Assembly (NCBI GenBank): GCA_041659285.1
Contig: JBAZYO010000010.1
Location: 1-64,000 of the forward strand
Direction: 5' to 3'
DNA: 64,000 nt
DNA from: Vicinamibacterales bacterium
GTDB taxonomy: Bacteria > Acidobacteriota > Vicinamibacteria > Vicinamibacterales > UBA2999
The translations under genes and the position numbers were made by a program. The notes under the pieces were generated by a model that had not been told where the DNA came from, searched no databases, and worked only from the letters and a program-made list of their open reading frames with translations. This document shows positions 1-9,326 of this stretch, in pieces. Each line of letters begins with the position of its first letter. The stretch's first letter is position 1.

Positions 1-1
1 C

Positions 2-211
2 CCGGACATCGCCAACCCGGACATCGCCAACCCCGACATTGCCAACCCCGATATCGCCAATCCGGACATTGCCAACCCGGATATCGCCAACGTGCGCGTG
101 GCCAACCCCGATATCGCGAACCCCGACATCGCCAACCCGGACATTGCAAATCCGGACATCGCCAATCCGGACATCGCCAACCCCGACATCGCCAACCCCG
201 ACATCGCCAAT
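2..211 (+). repeat. 15-bp tandem repeat encoding PDIAN pentapeptides
   Basis: Fourteen in-frame 15-bp units encode Pro-Asp-Ile-Ala-Asn, interrupted once by VRVAN at 92-106. Units differ at synonymous sites (gac/gat, atc/att, ccc/ccg), so the peptide rather than the DNA is conserved. Asp and Ile occupy the positions used by pentapeptide-repeat (right-handed beta-helix) proteins. The array continues off the left edge. Confidence 0.9.
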
Positions 212-2836
212 GGCGCGCTGTCGGACGTCACCTGGACGATGACCAACAACGGGAACACAACGGCGGCGTTCAACGTGAACCTGTTCCTGTCGCAACAAAC
301 CGACAAGATCTGCCCGCCCGGCGTGAACCCCACTACCGGGTGCATCACCACGCAACTCGTGCTGCGCAAGGTCTACAACACGCCGGTGGCGACCAATTGC
401 GAGGTGCAGTTGCAGTCGCAGAACATCCTGCTGGCAAACATCCCGAATCCGAAGTTCGTGCTGCCCGGACAGGGCCTGCCCGACCAGAACAGCGACGAGG
501 CCACGAATGCGACCCTCTGGCTGGCGCCAGGCGAGAAAGCGCAGATCACCCTGCGCGTCTACGACCCCGCCAAGGCCGGCAACGTGCCCGTGAACGACAC
601 CGACCCGTCAACCCCGACGCCGGGAGGCTCATTCATCGATCCGGTGTTCCTGCCGACGACCACCACCGAGCTTGGTTCGGTCACTCCGATCGTCCAGCAG
701 CAAAGCGTGGACACCGAGGACATCATCAGTGCCGTCAACTCGGGCGCGCCGCCGCCGAAGCCGCCCGTCGTGACGCCGCTCAGCCCGCCCGTGCCGTCGG
801 GGAGCACCGATGATCCCAAGCCCACGCCGCTGTCGTTGGTGTTCGTGCAACAGCCGTCCACCACGCCGTTCGGTGCGATCGTTGCGCCACCAGTGACCGT
901 AGCCGTGCGCGACCAGTACGGCGCGTTGCTCCCGAACGCGCCCGTAACGTTGTTCCTCGGCGCGAACCCGGGCGGTGCCTCACTGTCCGGCAATACGGCC
1001 ACGTCCGACGCGAGCGGAATCGCCGCCTTCCCCGCGCTCTCGGCCAGCGCCGCCGGCGTGGGGTACACAGTGGTCGCCACGTCGGGCCAGGCGCTGCCGG
1101 CCGTGTCCGCGCCGGTCACGTTCGGGACGATCGCCGCGGGCGTGTCGCTGAGCAACCTCACTCAGGCCTTCGACGGATCGCCAAAAAGCGTCACCGTCAC
1201 GACCACTCCCGCGGGGCTGGCGGTGAGCGTGACCTACAACGGCAGCCCGGCGCCGCCATCGGCGGCGGGCAGTTACCCGGTCGTGGCGGCCGTCACGAAC
1301 CCGAACTATTCGGGCGGCGCGAGCGGGACGCTGACCATCACGCCGCCGGCGCCGCCGGCCGCTGGGTCACGGACCTTCTTCGTGCCCGGCACGGCTGGAG
1401 GCGCCGCTACAGTGAACCCCGTCTCCGCCGGAGGCACGGCACCGGTGAACAGCGGTGTCTTCCTGTATGTCGGCGATTCGCTCAGCATCACGGCGACCGG
1501 GACGGTCAGCTGGTACAATGCCGGTGCCGCGTCCCCGGGCGGTGCGCTCGGTTGTCAGGGTGACTTCCTGGCACAGTGTCCGGTCCCCGGCATCTCCCTG
1601 ATCGCTCGAATCGGATCCGGTCCCTGGCAGTTCGTTGGTTCGGGCCCGACGCTGCTGACCGCAGCGACTCCGGGCGTCGTCGAGTTTGCAGTCAACGACA
1701 ACGACTACGGTGACAACGGCGACGGCTGGAGTGTCACGGTGACGCCCCAGCCCGCCAAGGGGCTCGTCAGCCTCTGGCGCGCGGAAGGCAATGCGGGCGA
1801 CAGCGTCGGCGGCAATGGCGGCTCGCCCCAGGGTGGGGCGACGTTCACGACGGGCCACACCGGTCAGGCTTTCAGCTTCGCGAACGACGCGTTCCCGGAC
1901 AACGACTTTGTCCGGATCGCGGATCGGCCCGAGCTACGCTTGTCGAACGCGGGTACGATTGCCGCGTGGCTCAAGCCGACTGGACCCGGCCTAAGCTACG
2001 ACAACGGATATGCCGGCACTGAAGGCGGCATCATCGTCAGCAAGGAAGACTCCTACGAGGTGGCCCGGTTTTCGGACGGCACCATCCGGTGGGCGTTTCG
2101 CGGCCCTGAGTGCTGGTGTTGGTATAACACCGGCATCGTGGTGCCAGAGGGCCAATGGGCCCACGTCGTCGTGACCTATGACGCGGGAGTGGTCAAGACC
2201 TACGCCAACGGTGTCCTGGGACACACATTCACACCTGAGTCGCTTGGCGCAATCGCCGACTTGCCTGGTGAATTCCGGATCGGCGGTCGCCAGTATTCCG
2301 ACACGCTGGGCCGTCCTTATCGACAGAACTTCCAGGGTGCTATCGACGATGTGGGGATCTATCGCTCGGCACTGTCCGCGACGGACGTGTTCTTGCTCTA
2401 CCACGAGGCCAGGCAGTGGCCGGCCAGCGTTGGCGGTAACGACCACTTCTACGCGTTCGTGCCGAACTACGGCACGCCGTGGCAGACAGCAGAGAACAAC
2501 TGCGTGGCCGCGGGTGGGCATCTGGCCAGCATCCACAGCCAGGCCGAGGATGATTTCCTGAGCGGCCTGATTGGTCCGGCGGGACCATCCGCCTACATCG
2601 GCGCCTACGCGCTGGGGGGCTTCACCTCGGGCTCACAGGGCTCTTACACGTGGTCGGACGGCACTCCGTGGGATTTCAGCAATTGGCGGGGACAGACGTC
2701 AGAGCCGAATGGAAGCGGGGACCCAGGCGCAGTGCAGTTCTTTCCGAACAGCAGCCCGTCCGCGGGCTGGAACGACGTGCCCCAGGACGGCTTCGGCGAC
2801 ATCGGCTACGTCTGCAAGATCCCTGTCATTGATTAG
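2..2836 (+). CDS. 5'-truncated surface protein: PDIAN repeats, Ig-like domains, LamG-like and C-type lectin domains
   Basis: The reading frame is open from the window edge, so the true start lies upstream; the first internal GTG (92) is only a frame artefact. The visible part is about 944 residues. In order: fourteen five-residue units (PDIAN, one degenerate VRVAN), a beta-rich domain, a Pro-rich linker, Ig-like segments (one starts VAVRDQYG; the next resembles an MBG domain), a lectin-like beta domain, a laminin-G/concanavalin-like domain beginning KGLVSLWRAEGNAGD, and a C-terminal C-type lectin domain with WQTAENNCVAAGGHLASIHS and a final Cys in GYVCKI. This suggests a secreted or surface carbohydrate-binding or adhesive protein; ligand unknown. 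No sorting signal is seen at the C-terminus. The stop overlaps the convergent kinase gene by 4 bp. Confidence 0.85.
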   Translation, partial: PDIANPDIANPDIANPDIANPDIANPDIANVRVANPDIANPDIANPDIANPDIANPDIANPDIANPDIANGALSDVTWTMTNNGNTTAAFNVNLFLSQQTDKICPPGVNPTTGCITTQLVLRKVYNTPVATNCEVQLQSQNILLANIPNPKFVLPGQGLPDQNSDEATNATLWLAPGEKAQITLRVYDPAKAGNVPVNDTDPSTPTPGGSFIDPVFLPTTTTELGSVTPIVQQQSVDTEDIISAVNSGAPPPKPPVVTPLSPPVPSGSTDDPKPTPLSLVFVQQPSTTPFGAIVAPPVTVAVRDQYGALLPNAPVTLFLGANPGGASLSGNTATSDASGIAAFPALSASAAGVGYTVVATSGQALPAVSAPVTFGTIAAGVSLSNLTQAFDGSPKSVTVTTTPAGLAVSVTYNGSPAPPSAAGSYPVVAAVTNPNYSGGASGTLTITPPAPPAAGSRTFFVPGTAGGAATVNPVSAGGTAPVNSGVFLYVGDSLSITATGTVSWYNAGAASPGGALGCQGDFLAQCPVPGISLIARIGSGPWQFVGSGPTLLTAATPGVVEFAVNDNDYGDNGDGWSVTVTPQPAKGLVSLWRAEGNAGDSVGGNGGSPQGGATFTTGHTGQAFSFANDAFPDNDFVRIADRPELRLSNAGTIAAWLKPTGPGLSYDNGYAGTEGGIIVSKEDSYEVARFSDGTIRWAFRGPECWCWYNTGIVVPEGQWAHVVVTYDAGVVKTYANGVLGHTFTPESLGAIADLPGEFRIGGRQYSDTLGRPYRQNFQGAIDDVGIYRSALSATDVFLLYHEARQWPASVGGNDHFYAFVPNYGTPWQTAENNCVAAGGHLASIHSQAEDDFLSGLIGPAGPSAYIGAYALGGFTSGSQGSYTWSDGTPWDFSNWRGQTSEPNGSGDPGAVQFFPNSSPSAGWNDVPQDGFGDIGYVCKIPVID

Positions 2837-5800
2837 CGCGCGACGCGCTTCTTCGCAACGGCGACGAAACCAACGGTTTCGTCGCCGTTGTTCTTGATGG
2901 CCAGAAATGCCTGAAAGGTCTCACTCGCCGCCGGGCTCTTCAGCCCGTCCTGCGCGAGGCCCTGGAAATACAGCACCGGCGGGAAGTAGCGATAGGTTGG
3001 CCAGTCGTCGAGCCCGATGGCGGTGGCCTCACCCTTCCGCTTGATGGCGGCATCAATCTCGGAGGTGGCCTCTGCGAACTGGTCGAGCGCCAGGTACGTG
3101 CGGGCCATCAACACATGACCGAGCCAGGTGTCGGCGAGCGACTGCGCCTCGCGCAGCGCGTCGAGCGCCAGGCGGGCCTGATTCTGCGCCAGGTGTACCT
3201 CGGCGCGAACCAGGCCCGCATACGCGCGCGGGTCGGCGTCGATCTTGGCAGCGAGGCCATCGGCGATCTTGAGCGCCGCCGAGGCCCTGCCGGCTCGGAC
3301 CAGCGCGAGGGCCGCCGGCAGTGCCACGCTGTCGCTCTCCGACACCGCCCGCTCCGCCTCTCGTGCCGCCGCCGCCGCGTCGCCCCGCGCCAGATGCGCC
3401 TCGGCGAGGGCCACACGCTTCTTCGCGACCGCGGTCACGTTCTTCGCGGCGGTGTCGGCTGAGATGCCCTCGTTCAGCAACGCAATGGCGTCGGCCGTGC
3501 GGCCCTCGTAGAGGGCCACGTCGGCAAGGCCGGCCACCGCAAACGATGCGCCCGCCGCCGACACGCCCTTGAGCTTGCCGTACGCCGCGACGGCCTCGGC
3601 GGGCCGGCCGAGCCCGAGTTCCGACAGCCCGCGCGCCACGAACGCCTTGACGAACGTTGGTGTCGTCTTGAGCACCTCGTCGCTCTCCGTAATGGCCGTC
3701 TCGAACTGGCCCGCGTACATCGCGTAGAGCGCCAGGTTCGACCGCGCCCCCACGCTGCGCGACATCGCCGCCGCCTTGCGGCCCTGCTCGAGGGCCTGCG
3801 CCATGTTGCGCTCGTAGAAGTGCGCCAGGGCCAGGTTCTCCTGCCCGACACGGTCGCTGGGAAACGCGTCCAGGAGGGCGGTGTACTCCTTGATGGCCTC
3901 GGGCACTTTGCGCGCGAACAGGTAGTAGCCGCCGCGCGTGCGGTACTTCTCGCGGTCGGTCATGCGGTCGAGGTGTGACAGGGCCTCCTTGTAGAAGTGT
4001 TCTGCCTCGTCGGTGCGCCCAAGGTTGGCGAGCTGGGCCGCCGCGCCCGAGTAGGCGCGGCCCATGCCCGGATCGAGCGTGATTGTCTGCTTGAACTGCT
4101 CGATAGCCTCCTCGCGCTGGCCGGCCACTTGCAATTCCTGGCCCTTCGTATACGCGCGCGCGGCCTCGAGGCTGGCCGCGGTAAACGTCTCGTTGGCCGC
4201 GGGTCCATCCTTGGGCACCGCCGTATCGCCGAGCGCCGTGCGCACCTTGCCGGCGAGCGCACCCACCGTCTCGAGGATCGCCGCCTTGCCGCTGGCATCC
4301 GCCTCCAGTGTGTGGAGCGGTGGACCATCGGCGCTGCCAGACCCGAGCGCCCGCGCCGTAATGTGGAACCCCGATCCCCGCGCCTCAACCTCGCCGGCCA
4401 GCACGAGGCCGACGCCCTCGCGCACGGCGACGAGCCGGGCGGTCTTTTCATCCAGCTTGTCACCAAGCTTGGCCGCCGCAGCCGCGCGCAGCGCATCACG
4501 ACGCGGATACGCCGTGATGAATGACGCGCCTTCGATGCCGAGGCCCAGCGCCTGTTCGACGACGCCGTCGAACACGGGGTCACCGGTCTTGTTGTTGAAG
4601 TCGGCGATCAGCACCGACACCGGCTCGCGGGCCACGCCACTGGTCGCCGCCCCAGGCGCGTCCGGCTTGAGCAGCAGCCAGCCCACCGTTCCGCCGAGCG
4701 CCACGATCACGAGACCGGCCGCGGCGAGCTGCCACTTCGGCCGGGCCGGCGCCTCGCGGACGATGACCTCGTGCACGCCGGAGCGGATGTGCCCATCGGG
4801 CGTGAGCCGCTCCAGCGCCTTCACCAGCTCGGTCGTGGACGCGTAACGATTGTCCGGCGACGGCTGCAGGCACTTCACCACGATGTGATCGACGGCCTCC
4901 GGAATGTCCGGGTTGATCGTGCGCGGCGCCGGCGGCGAAGCCGTCAATCGCCCGAGCAGCTCGGTCATCGGGTTGTCGCGCTTGGCCAGCCGCTGGCGCC
5001 CGACCAGCATGTCGTAGACGATGAGGCCGAAGGCGTACTGGTCGGCCCGCTGATCGACCTTGATGCCCTGTGCCTGTTCCGGCGCCATGTACTCCAGGGT
5101 GCCGATGACCGAACCGGCCGCGGTCTGGGTGGCGCCCTGCTCCACCGAGCGCGCGATGCCGAAGTCCATGATCAGGGCGTCGCCGTCGCCACGCCCGGCC
5201 GACTCCGGCAGCCCTTGGGCCGCCAAAGCTAATGGCGACGGCGACTCGATCATGATGTTCTCGGGCTTGAGGTCGCGATGAACGACGCCCTTCTCGTGCG
5301 CCGCGGCCAGGCCCTGCGCGATCTGCTGCGCCACCTGGATGGCGCGCGCCAGCGGCAGCGTGCCGCTGCGCCGCAGCAGCTGCGCCAGCGTCTCGCCTTC
5401 CACGAACGGCATGGTCAGGTACTTGATGCCGTCGATCTCCCCGAGATCGTGAATGCGGACGACGTATTTGTGCGTGACCTGGCGGGCGAGCACCAGCTCG
5501 CGCTTGAAGCGGGTTTCGAGCTCCTTGGCCGCGGTGGCGTCAGACTGCGCGGCGGGCCGGATCACCTTGATGGCGACGGCGACGCCGAGTTCGTGATCGA
5601 AGGCCTGGTAGACCGCGCCCATGCCGCCGATGCCGAGCAGGCGGATGATGGTGTAGCGGGGACCGACTTGCTGGCCGGCCTGGAAGGGGCCGTCACCGGC
5701 AGGCACCGGTGGGCGTGGCGACGGGCTGTCGAGCGACGTCACCATGCCGGTCGGCGAGAGGGTGGGCGCGCCGGTGTGAGGGGCCCCACCAAGGTTGGTG

Positions 5801-5991
5801 GCGGCGGTGGGCAGAGCGGTGACGGGATCGCCGGAAGGGAAGGGCTTGCCCGCCGCAGCGTCGATCGACGCGGAGGTGGGCGCGAACGAGGGGTCACCGA
5901 TTTGCGTGCCGCAACTGGGACAGAAACCAGCCCCCTGAGGGACCAGCCGGCCGCATTTGAGGCACGTCGGTGTGGAAGACCGGTCAATCAT
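2833..5991 (-). CDS. Zinc-ribbon Ser/Thr protein kinase with transmembrane segment and TPR domain
   Basis: 1052 residues. The N-terminus carries a zinc ribbon (C10, C13, C24, C27), then a Pro/Ser/Thr-rich linker. A PknB-type kinase domain follows, with a Gly-rich loop (LLGIGGMGAVYQA), ATP lysine in VAIKVIRP, catalytic HRDLKPEN and metal-binding DFG. After it come one hydrophobic segment (LAAAGLVIVALGGTVGWLLL), an adenylate-cyclase-like N-terminal part of the extracellular region (SVLIADFNNKTGDPVFDG) and many TPR-like helices to the C-terminus. The kinase should be cytoplasmic and the TPR region periplasmic. This architecture is common and repeated in acidobacterial genomes; substrates are unknown. 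The 3' end overlaps the convergent gene's stop codon. Confidence 0.9.
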   Translation of the reverse strand: MIDRSSTPTCLKCGRLVPQGAGFCPSCGTQIGDPSFAPTSASIDAAAGKPFPSGDPVTALPTAATNLGGAPHTGAPTLSPTGMVTSLDSPSPRPPVPAGDGPFQAGQQVGPRYTIIRLLGIGGMGAVYQAFDHELGVAVAIKVIRPAAQSDATAAKELETRFKRELVLARQVTHKYVVRIHDLGEIDGIKYLTMPFVEGETLAQLLRRSGTLPLARAIQVAQQIAQGLAAAHEKGVVHRDLKPENIMIESPSPLALAAQGLPESAGRGDGDALIMDFGIARSVEQGATQTAAGSVIGTLEYMAPEQAQGIKVDQRADQYAFGLIVYDMLVGRQRLAKRDNPMTELLGRLTASPPAPRTINPDIPEAVDHIVVKCLQPSPDNRYASTTELVKALERLTPDGHIRSGVHEVIVREAPARPKWQLAAAGLVIVALGGTVGWLLLKPDAPGAATSGVAREPVSVLIADFNNKTGDPVFDGVVEQALGLGIEGASFITAYPRRDALRAAAAAKLGDKLDEKTARLVAVREGVGLVLAGEVEARGSGFHITARALGSGSADGPPLHTLEADASGKAAILETVGALAGKVRTALGDTAVPKDGPAANETFTAASLEAARAYTKGQELQVAGQREEAIEQFKQTITLDPGMGRAYSGAAAQLANLGRTDEAEHFYKEALSHLDRMTDREKYRTRGGYYLFARKVPEAIKEYTALLDAFPSDRVGQENLALAHFYERNMAQALEQGRKAAAMSRSVGARSNLALYAMYAGQFETAITESDEVLKTTPTFVKAFVARGLSELGLGRPAEAVAAYGKLKGVSAAGASFAVAGLADVALYEGRTADAIALLNEGISADTAAKNVTAVAKKRVALAEAHLARGDAAAAAREAERAVSESDSVALPAALALVRAGRASAALKIADGLAAKIDADPRAYAGLVRAEVHLAQNQARLALDALREAQSLADTWLGHVLMARTYLALDQFAEATSEIDAAIKRKGEATAIGLDDWPTYRYFPPVLYFQGLAQDGLKSPAASETFQAFLAIKNNGDETVGFVAVAKKRVAR
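2856..2895 (+). terminator. Intrinsic terminator-like hairpin for the surface protein gene
   Basis: A perfect 16-bp stem (2856-2871 with 2875-2890) with a 3-nt loop is followed on the + strand by TTCTT. It lies 20 bp after the stop of the + strand gene and inside the 3' end of the convergent kinase CDS, where it encodes NNGDETVGFVAV. The T-rich side fits termination of the + strand transcript. Confidence 0.6.
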
Positions 5992-6058
5992 TGCGATTCA
6001 GGGGCGCATCATTATCGCGCACCTTGCACACTATTACGCCTGGGCCGCGGCCCGGCGC

Positions 6059-7300
6059 TTACTTCGCCTTGACGTCGTAAGCGTAGACGTTGTCCTGGTC
6101 GCGGATGATCAGCAGGCCGCCGCTGATCATCGGATGGCTCCACGTCGGCAAGCCGCTCTGTTGCGCCAGCGTGAAGCGCCCGTGCTCCCGATACCCGGCC
6201 GACGACGCTTCGGCGAGCCCGACGACGCCGTCTTCGCTGAAAAGATAGAGGCGACGGTCGGCGAAGATCAACGAGCCCTTCCCGACGCTGCGATCGCGCC
6301 AGGCCATGGCCCCGGTGTCGAACTTCAGCGCCGTCAGGATGCTGCTGGAAAACCCGTAGAGGTGGTCGTCGATCAGCACCGAGCTGGCGTGGTGATTGCG
6401 CATGTCGCGCGTGAAATACACCTCGCTGGCCGAGGCCAGGTTGCCGGCGGCGCGAACGTCGAGGAGGGCGGCGCCGGTGCCGTAGTCGGACGACAGGAAC
6501 ACGCGCGTGCCGCGCACGATCGGCGTGGCGATGTTGGCGGTGCCGTTGGCCACCTTGTTGTACGACCACAGGAGCCGCCCGTCGCGCGGGTCCACGGCGA
6601 GGGTGCGCTGCCCGGTGAAGAAGATCACCTGGTTGAGGCTCCCCGTGCGCATCAGCATGGGTGACGAGTAGCCGGCCTCGTCGTTGTGGCTCTGCCACAG
6701 CGTGGCGCCGTCGGCCTTGGCAATGGCGACAATCGACGCGCGCGAGCCGCCGGCGTTCACCAGGATGCGATCGCCGACGATCAGCGGGGATTCGCTGTAG
6801 CCCCAGTAGGGATTGCGGCCGTCGAACTTCTGGATGACATTGATCGACCAGATGCGCTTGCCCGTCGCGGTGTCGAGACAGGTGAGATCGCCGCTGCCGC
6901 CGAGCACGTAGAGCCGTTCGCCTTCGATGGTCGGCGTGCTGCGCGGGCCGTCGCCGCGGTCGTTCTCGTAGCGCCGGCCGTTGAGGTACTCCCACACCTT
7001 CTTGCCGGTGGCGCGGTCGAACGCCATCACGTACTCGTTGTTGGCGCGCGCGCCGAGCGTGTAGAGACGTCCGCCGGATGACGAGAACGACGAGTAGCCG
7101 TTCCCCGCGCCCGTCGCGCGCCATACCTGCGGCGGGCCGGCCTTGGGCCAGTCCTGCAGCAGCCCGGTCTCGGCCGAGATGCCGTCGCGATTGGGGCCGC
7201 GCCACTGGTACCAGTCCGCCGGCGCCGAAGTCTGCGTGGCCACCGAGCCCACGACCGCCACGATCACCATCGCAACGGTCGTCCACAGTCGAGCTGTCAT
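6059..7300 (-). CDS. Secreted PQQ-like (BamB-like) beta-propeller protein
   Basis: 413 residues from the chosen ATG at 7300, which has a GGAGG 5 nt upstream; an in-frame GTG at 7324 would put that Shine-Dalgarno inside the gene. A signal peptide (MTARLWTTVAMVIVAVVGSV) precedes the WYQWRGPNRDG motif that opens many PQQ-like propellers. Repeated blades contain motifs such as LDTATGKRIW, VDPRDGRLLWSYNK and FDRATGKKVWEY. It is probably a periplasmic propeller; there is no sign that it is the true BamB of the Bam complex or that it binds PQQ. Confidence 0.85.
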   Translation of the reverse strand: MTARLWTTVAMVIVAVVGSVATQTSAPADWYQWRGPNRDGISAETGLLQDWPKAGPPQVWRATGAGNGYSSFSSSGGRLYTLGARANNEYVMAFDRATGKKVWEYLNGRRYENDRGDGPRSTPTIEGERLYVLGGSGDLTCLDTATGKRIWSINVIQKFDGRNPYWGYSESPLIVGDRILVNAGGSRASIVAIAKADGATLWQSHNDEAGYSSPMLMRTGSLNQVIFFTGQRTLAVDPRDGRLLWSYNKVANGTANIATPIVRGTRVFLSSDYGTGAALLDVRAAGNLASASEVYFTRDMRNHHASSVLIDDHLYGFSSSILTALKFDTGAMAWRDRSVGKGSLIFADRRLYLFSEDGVVGLAEASSAGYREHGRFTLAQQSGLPTWSHPMISGGLLIIRDQDNVYAYDVKAK

Positions 7301-7316
7301 CGGTGCCTCCAGATTC

Positions 7317-7567
7317 AGGGCCACAGATTACACAGATTGCGCAGATTCGTTTCGCGTATTAAGACGCCAGACAATGCGCAGGCGGCCGGTCGCAAGACCG
7401 GCCATGGCCGGCCGGGCCAGGCCCGAGAATGAGAGCCTTCAAACGTACCCGATGGCTCTCGTTTCGGGCCTGGCCCGGCGGGCCGACGCCTGCGCTCCGT
7501 ACTGGCATTGGAATCTGCGGTATCGGCGTAATCTGCGGCCAAGACCATCCAAACGAATCTGCTACGA
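7317..7567. repeat. Palindrome-rich intergenic element bounded by an inverted repeat
   Basis: Between the divergent propeller and PEGA genes. Outer inverted repeats are CAGATTCGTTT (7342-7352) and AAACGAATCTG (7551-7561), with further CAGATT copies on the left and AATCTG copies on the right. Inside lie a small hairpin (7384-7390 with 7397-7403) and a large one: 7406-7437 pairs almost fully with 7454-7484 around a 16-nt loop. The arrangement resembles a MITE or compound REP element; no coding potential is seen. Confidence 0.6.
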
Positions 7568-7576
7568 TCTGCGTTG

Positions 7577-8341
7577 ATGAAACCAGCAGCATTCGTCGGC
7601 GCAGGAGTCGCCATCCTCGTGGGGGTCGGCATCGTGTTCATGGGGCGGAAGGGTCCCGAGCCGGCACCACCTGCTGAGACGCGCACCGCGCCGGCACCGG
7701 CGCCCGTCGCCAGGAAGGCAGAGCCGGCACCGGTTCCCGCGGCGGAGCCCGAAGCCCCCCGCAAGGCCGCGCCCCGGAAGGTTGCGCCGGTCACCGCGGC
7801 ACCGGTGGCCGAGGCGGCGCCGACGCTGGCCACGCTCACGCTCGAATCGGACGTGCCCGGCGCCTCGGTGTTCATCGATCGCCAGTTCGTCGGCAACACG
7901 CCGCTCACGCTCGATAAACTGGAGCCCGGCACCAGGCGGCTGCAGCTGACCGCCACCGGCTTCGACAGCGTCCAGAAGACGGTGGACCTGGTCGCCGGCG
8001 CCAACGCCATCACCGTGCGCATCAAGGAAGTCAGCCTCAACGCCAGGGTCCCGGTGGTCCACAAGCACGCGATGGGCTCCTGCAACGGCATCCTGTCGGC
8101 GACGATTGATGGCCTCAAGTACGAGACCTCGAACAAGGGCGACGCGTTCACGATCACCTACGCCCAGGCCGATCAGTTTGCGGTGGACTACCTCCAGAAG
8201 AACCTGCGCGTGAAGCAGAAGGGCGGCAAGACCTGGAACTTCACCGACAAGAACGACAACGCCGACGCGCTGTTCGTGTTCCACCGCGAGGTGGAGGCGG
8301 CCCGCAAGAAGCTGGCCGAGGGCTACACGCCGGTCCGCTAG
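7577..8341 (+). CDS. Membrane-anchored PEGA-domain protein
   Basis: 254 residues from ATG 7577; a TTG at 7574 is an alternative start. One N-terminal membrane segment (AAFVGAGVAILVGVGIVFM) is followed by an Ala/Pro/Glu-rich linker and a PEGA domain (LESDVPGASVFIDRQFVGNTPL ... LEPGTRRLQLTATGFD). The C-terminal about 100 residues (from VVHKHAMGSCNG) form a separate domain seen after PEGA modules in similar proteins. The protein probably sits in the inner membrane facing the periplasm. A TACGAT hexamer at 7563-7568 lies 8 nt before the ATG with no Shine-Dalgarno. Confidence 0.75.
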   Translation: MKPAAFVGAGVAILVGVGIVFMGRKGPEPAPPAETRTAPAPAPVARKAEPAPVPAAEPEAPRKAAPRKVAPVTAAPVAEAAPTLATLTLESDVPGASVFIDRQFVGNTPLTLDKLEPGTRRLQLTATGFDSVQKTVDLVAGANAITVRIKEVSLNARVPVVHKHAMGSCNGILSATIDGLKYETSNKGDAFTITYAQADQFAVDYLQKNLRVKQKGGKTWNFTDKNDNADALFVFHREVEAARKKLAEGYTPVR

Positions 8342-8431
8342 CCGCGCCGGGGTCGGGCCCGGGCGGGATCGTTCGATTTTTCCGCGCTATCTCCGCCAAT
8401 TTACGTGTTTTTCATTCCGAAACCGCTTTGC

Positions 8432-8437
8432 TATCCT
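8432..8437 (+). promoter_or_regulatory. Candidate -10 element of a leaderless htpX transcript
   Basis: TATCCT ends 7 nt before the htpX ATG. TTTTCA at 8409-8414 is 17 nt upstream of it and shares four of six bases with a -35 box. No Shine-Dalgarno is present, so transcription could begin at or next to the ATG. Confidence 0.4.
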
Positions 8438-8444
8438 TGACCCC

Positions 8445-9326
8445 ATGAAACGCATTCTCCTGTTCCTGGCCACCAACCTGGCCATCATGATCACGCTGTC
8501 GATCGTGCTCAGCCTGCTGGGTGTCGGCGGCTACCTCACCCCGACCGGCCTCGACTACTCGGCCCTGATGGTGTTCTGCCTGGTGTGGGGCATGGGCGGC
8601 GCGTTCATCTCCCTCCAGCTGTCGCGCTTCATGGCCAAGATGGCGATGCGCATCCAGTTGGTGGACGGCCGCAGCGGCCAGCCCGACCTCGACTGGCTCC
8701 ACCAGACCGTGGGCCAGCTGACGCGCAAGGCCGGCCTGCCGATGCCGGAAGTCGGCATCTACGACTCGCCGGAAGTGAACGCGTTCGCGACCGGGCCGAG
8801 CAAGAACCGCAGCCTGGTGGCGGTCTCGAGCGGCCTGCTTCATTCGATGCGCCGTGAAGAAGTGGAAGGCGTGCTGGCCCACGAGGTCGCGCATATCCAG
8901 AACGGCGACATGGTCACCCTGACGCTGATCCAGGGCGTCGTCAACGCCTTCGTCATGTTCTTCTCCCGCATCATCGCCAACATCGTCCGGCAGATGGTGG
9001 ACGAGAAGATCTCGCACCTGGTGTTCTTCGCGACGACGCTGATCTTCGACATCGCGTTCGGCATTCTCGGGTCGATGGTGGTGGCGTGGTTCTCCCGCGC
9101 GCGCGAGTACCGGGCCGACGCCGGCGGCGCCAGCCTGGCGGGCCGGGCCAACATGATTGGCGCCCTGCAGCGGTTGCTGCAGACCAAGGCCCTGGTGGAC
9201 AACTCGCAGCCCCAGCTGGCCACCATGAAGATCGCCGGCGCCAAGGGCGGCTTCATGTCGCTGATCGCGACGCATCCCCCGCTCGAAGCCCGCATCGCGG
9301 CGTTGCAGCAGCCGCAAGTGCGCTAG
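8445..9326 (+). CDS. htpX: Membrane zinc metalloprotease HtpX (M48B)
   Basis: 293 residues, the usual length of HtpX. Two N-terminal membrane helices (ILLFLATNLAIMITLSIVLS and the segment around 40-60) precede the cytoplasmic catalytic part, with the zinc motif HEVAH (146-150) and the third ligand E221 in SRAREYRADAGG; two more hydrophobic segments lie between them. HtpX degrades misfolded membrane proteins in the inner membrane under envelope stress. The stop codon TAG runs directly into a copy of a GGGGNCTGACCCC repeat. Confidence 0.93.
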   Translation: MKRILLFLATNLAIMITLSIVLSLLGVGGYLTPTGLDYSALMVFCLVWGMGGAFISLQLSRFMAKMAMRIQLVDGRSGQPDLDWLHQTVGQLTRKAGLPMPEVGIYDSPEVNAFATGPSKNRSLVAVSSGLLHSMRREEVEGVLAHEVAHIQNGDMVTLTLIQGVVNAFVMFFSRIIANIVRQMVDEKISHLVFFATTLIFDIAFGILGSMVVAWFSRAREYRADAGGASLAGRANMIGALQRLLQTKALVDNSQPQLATMKIAGAKGGFMSLIATHPPLEARIAALQQPQVR

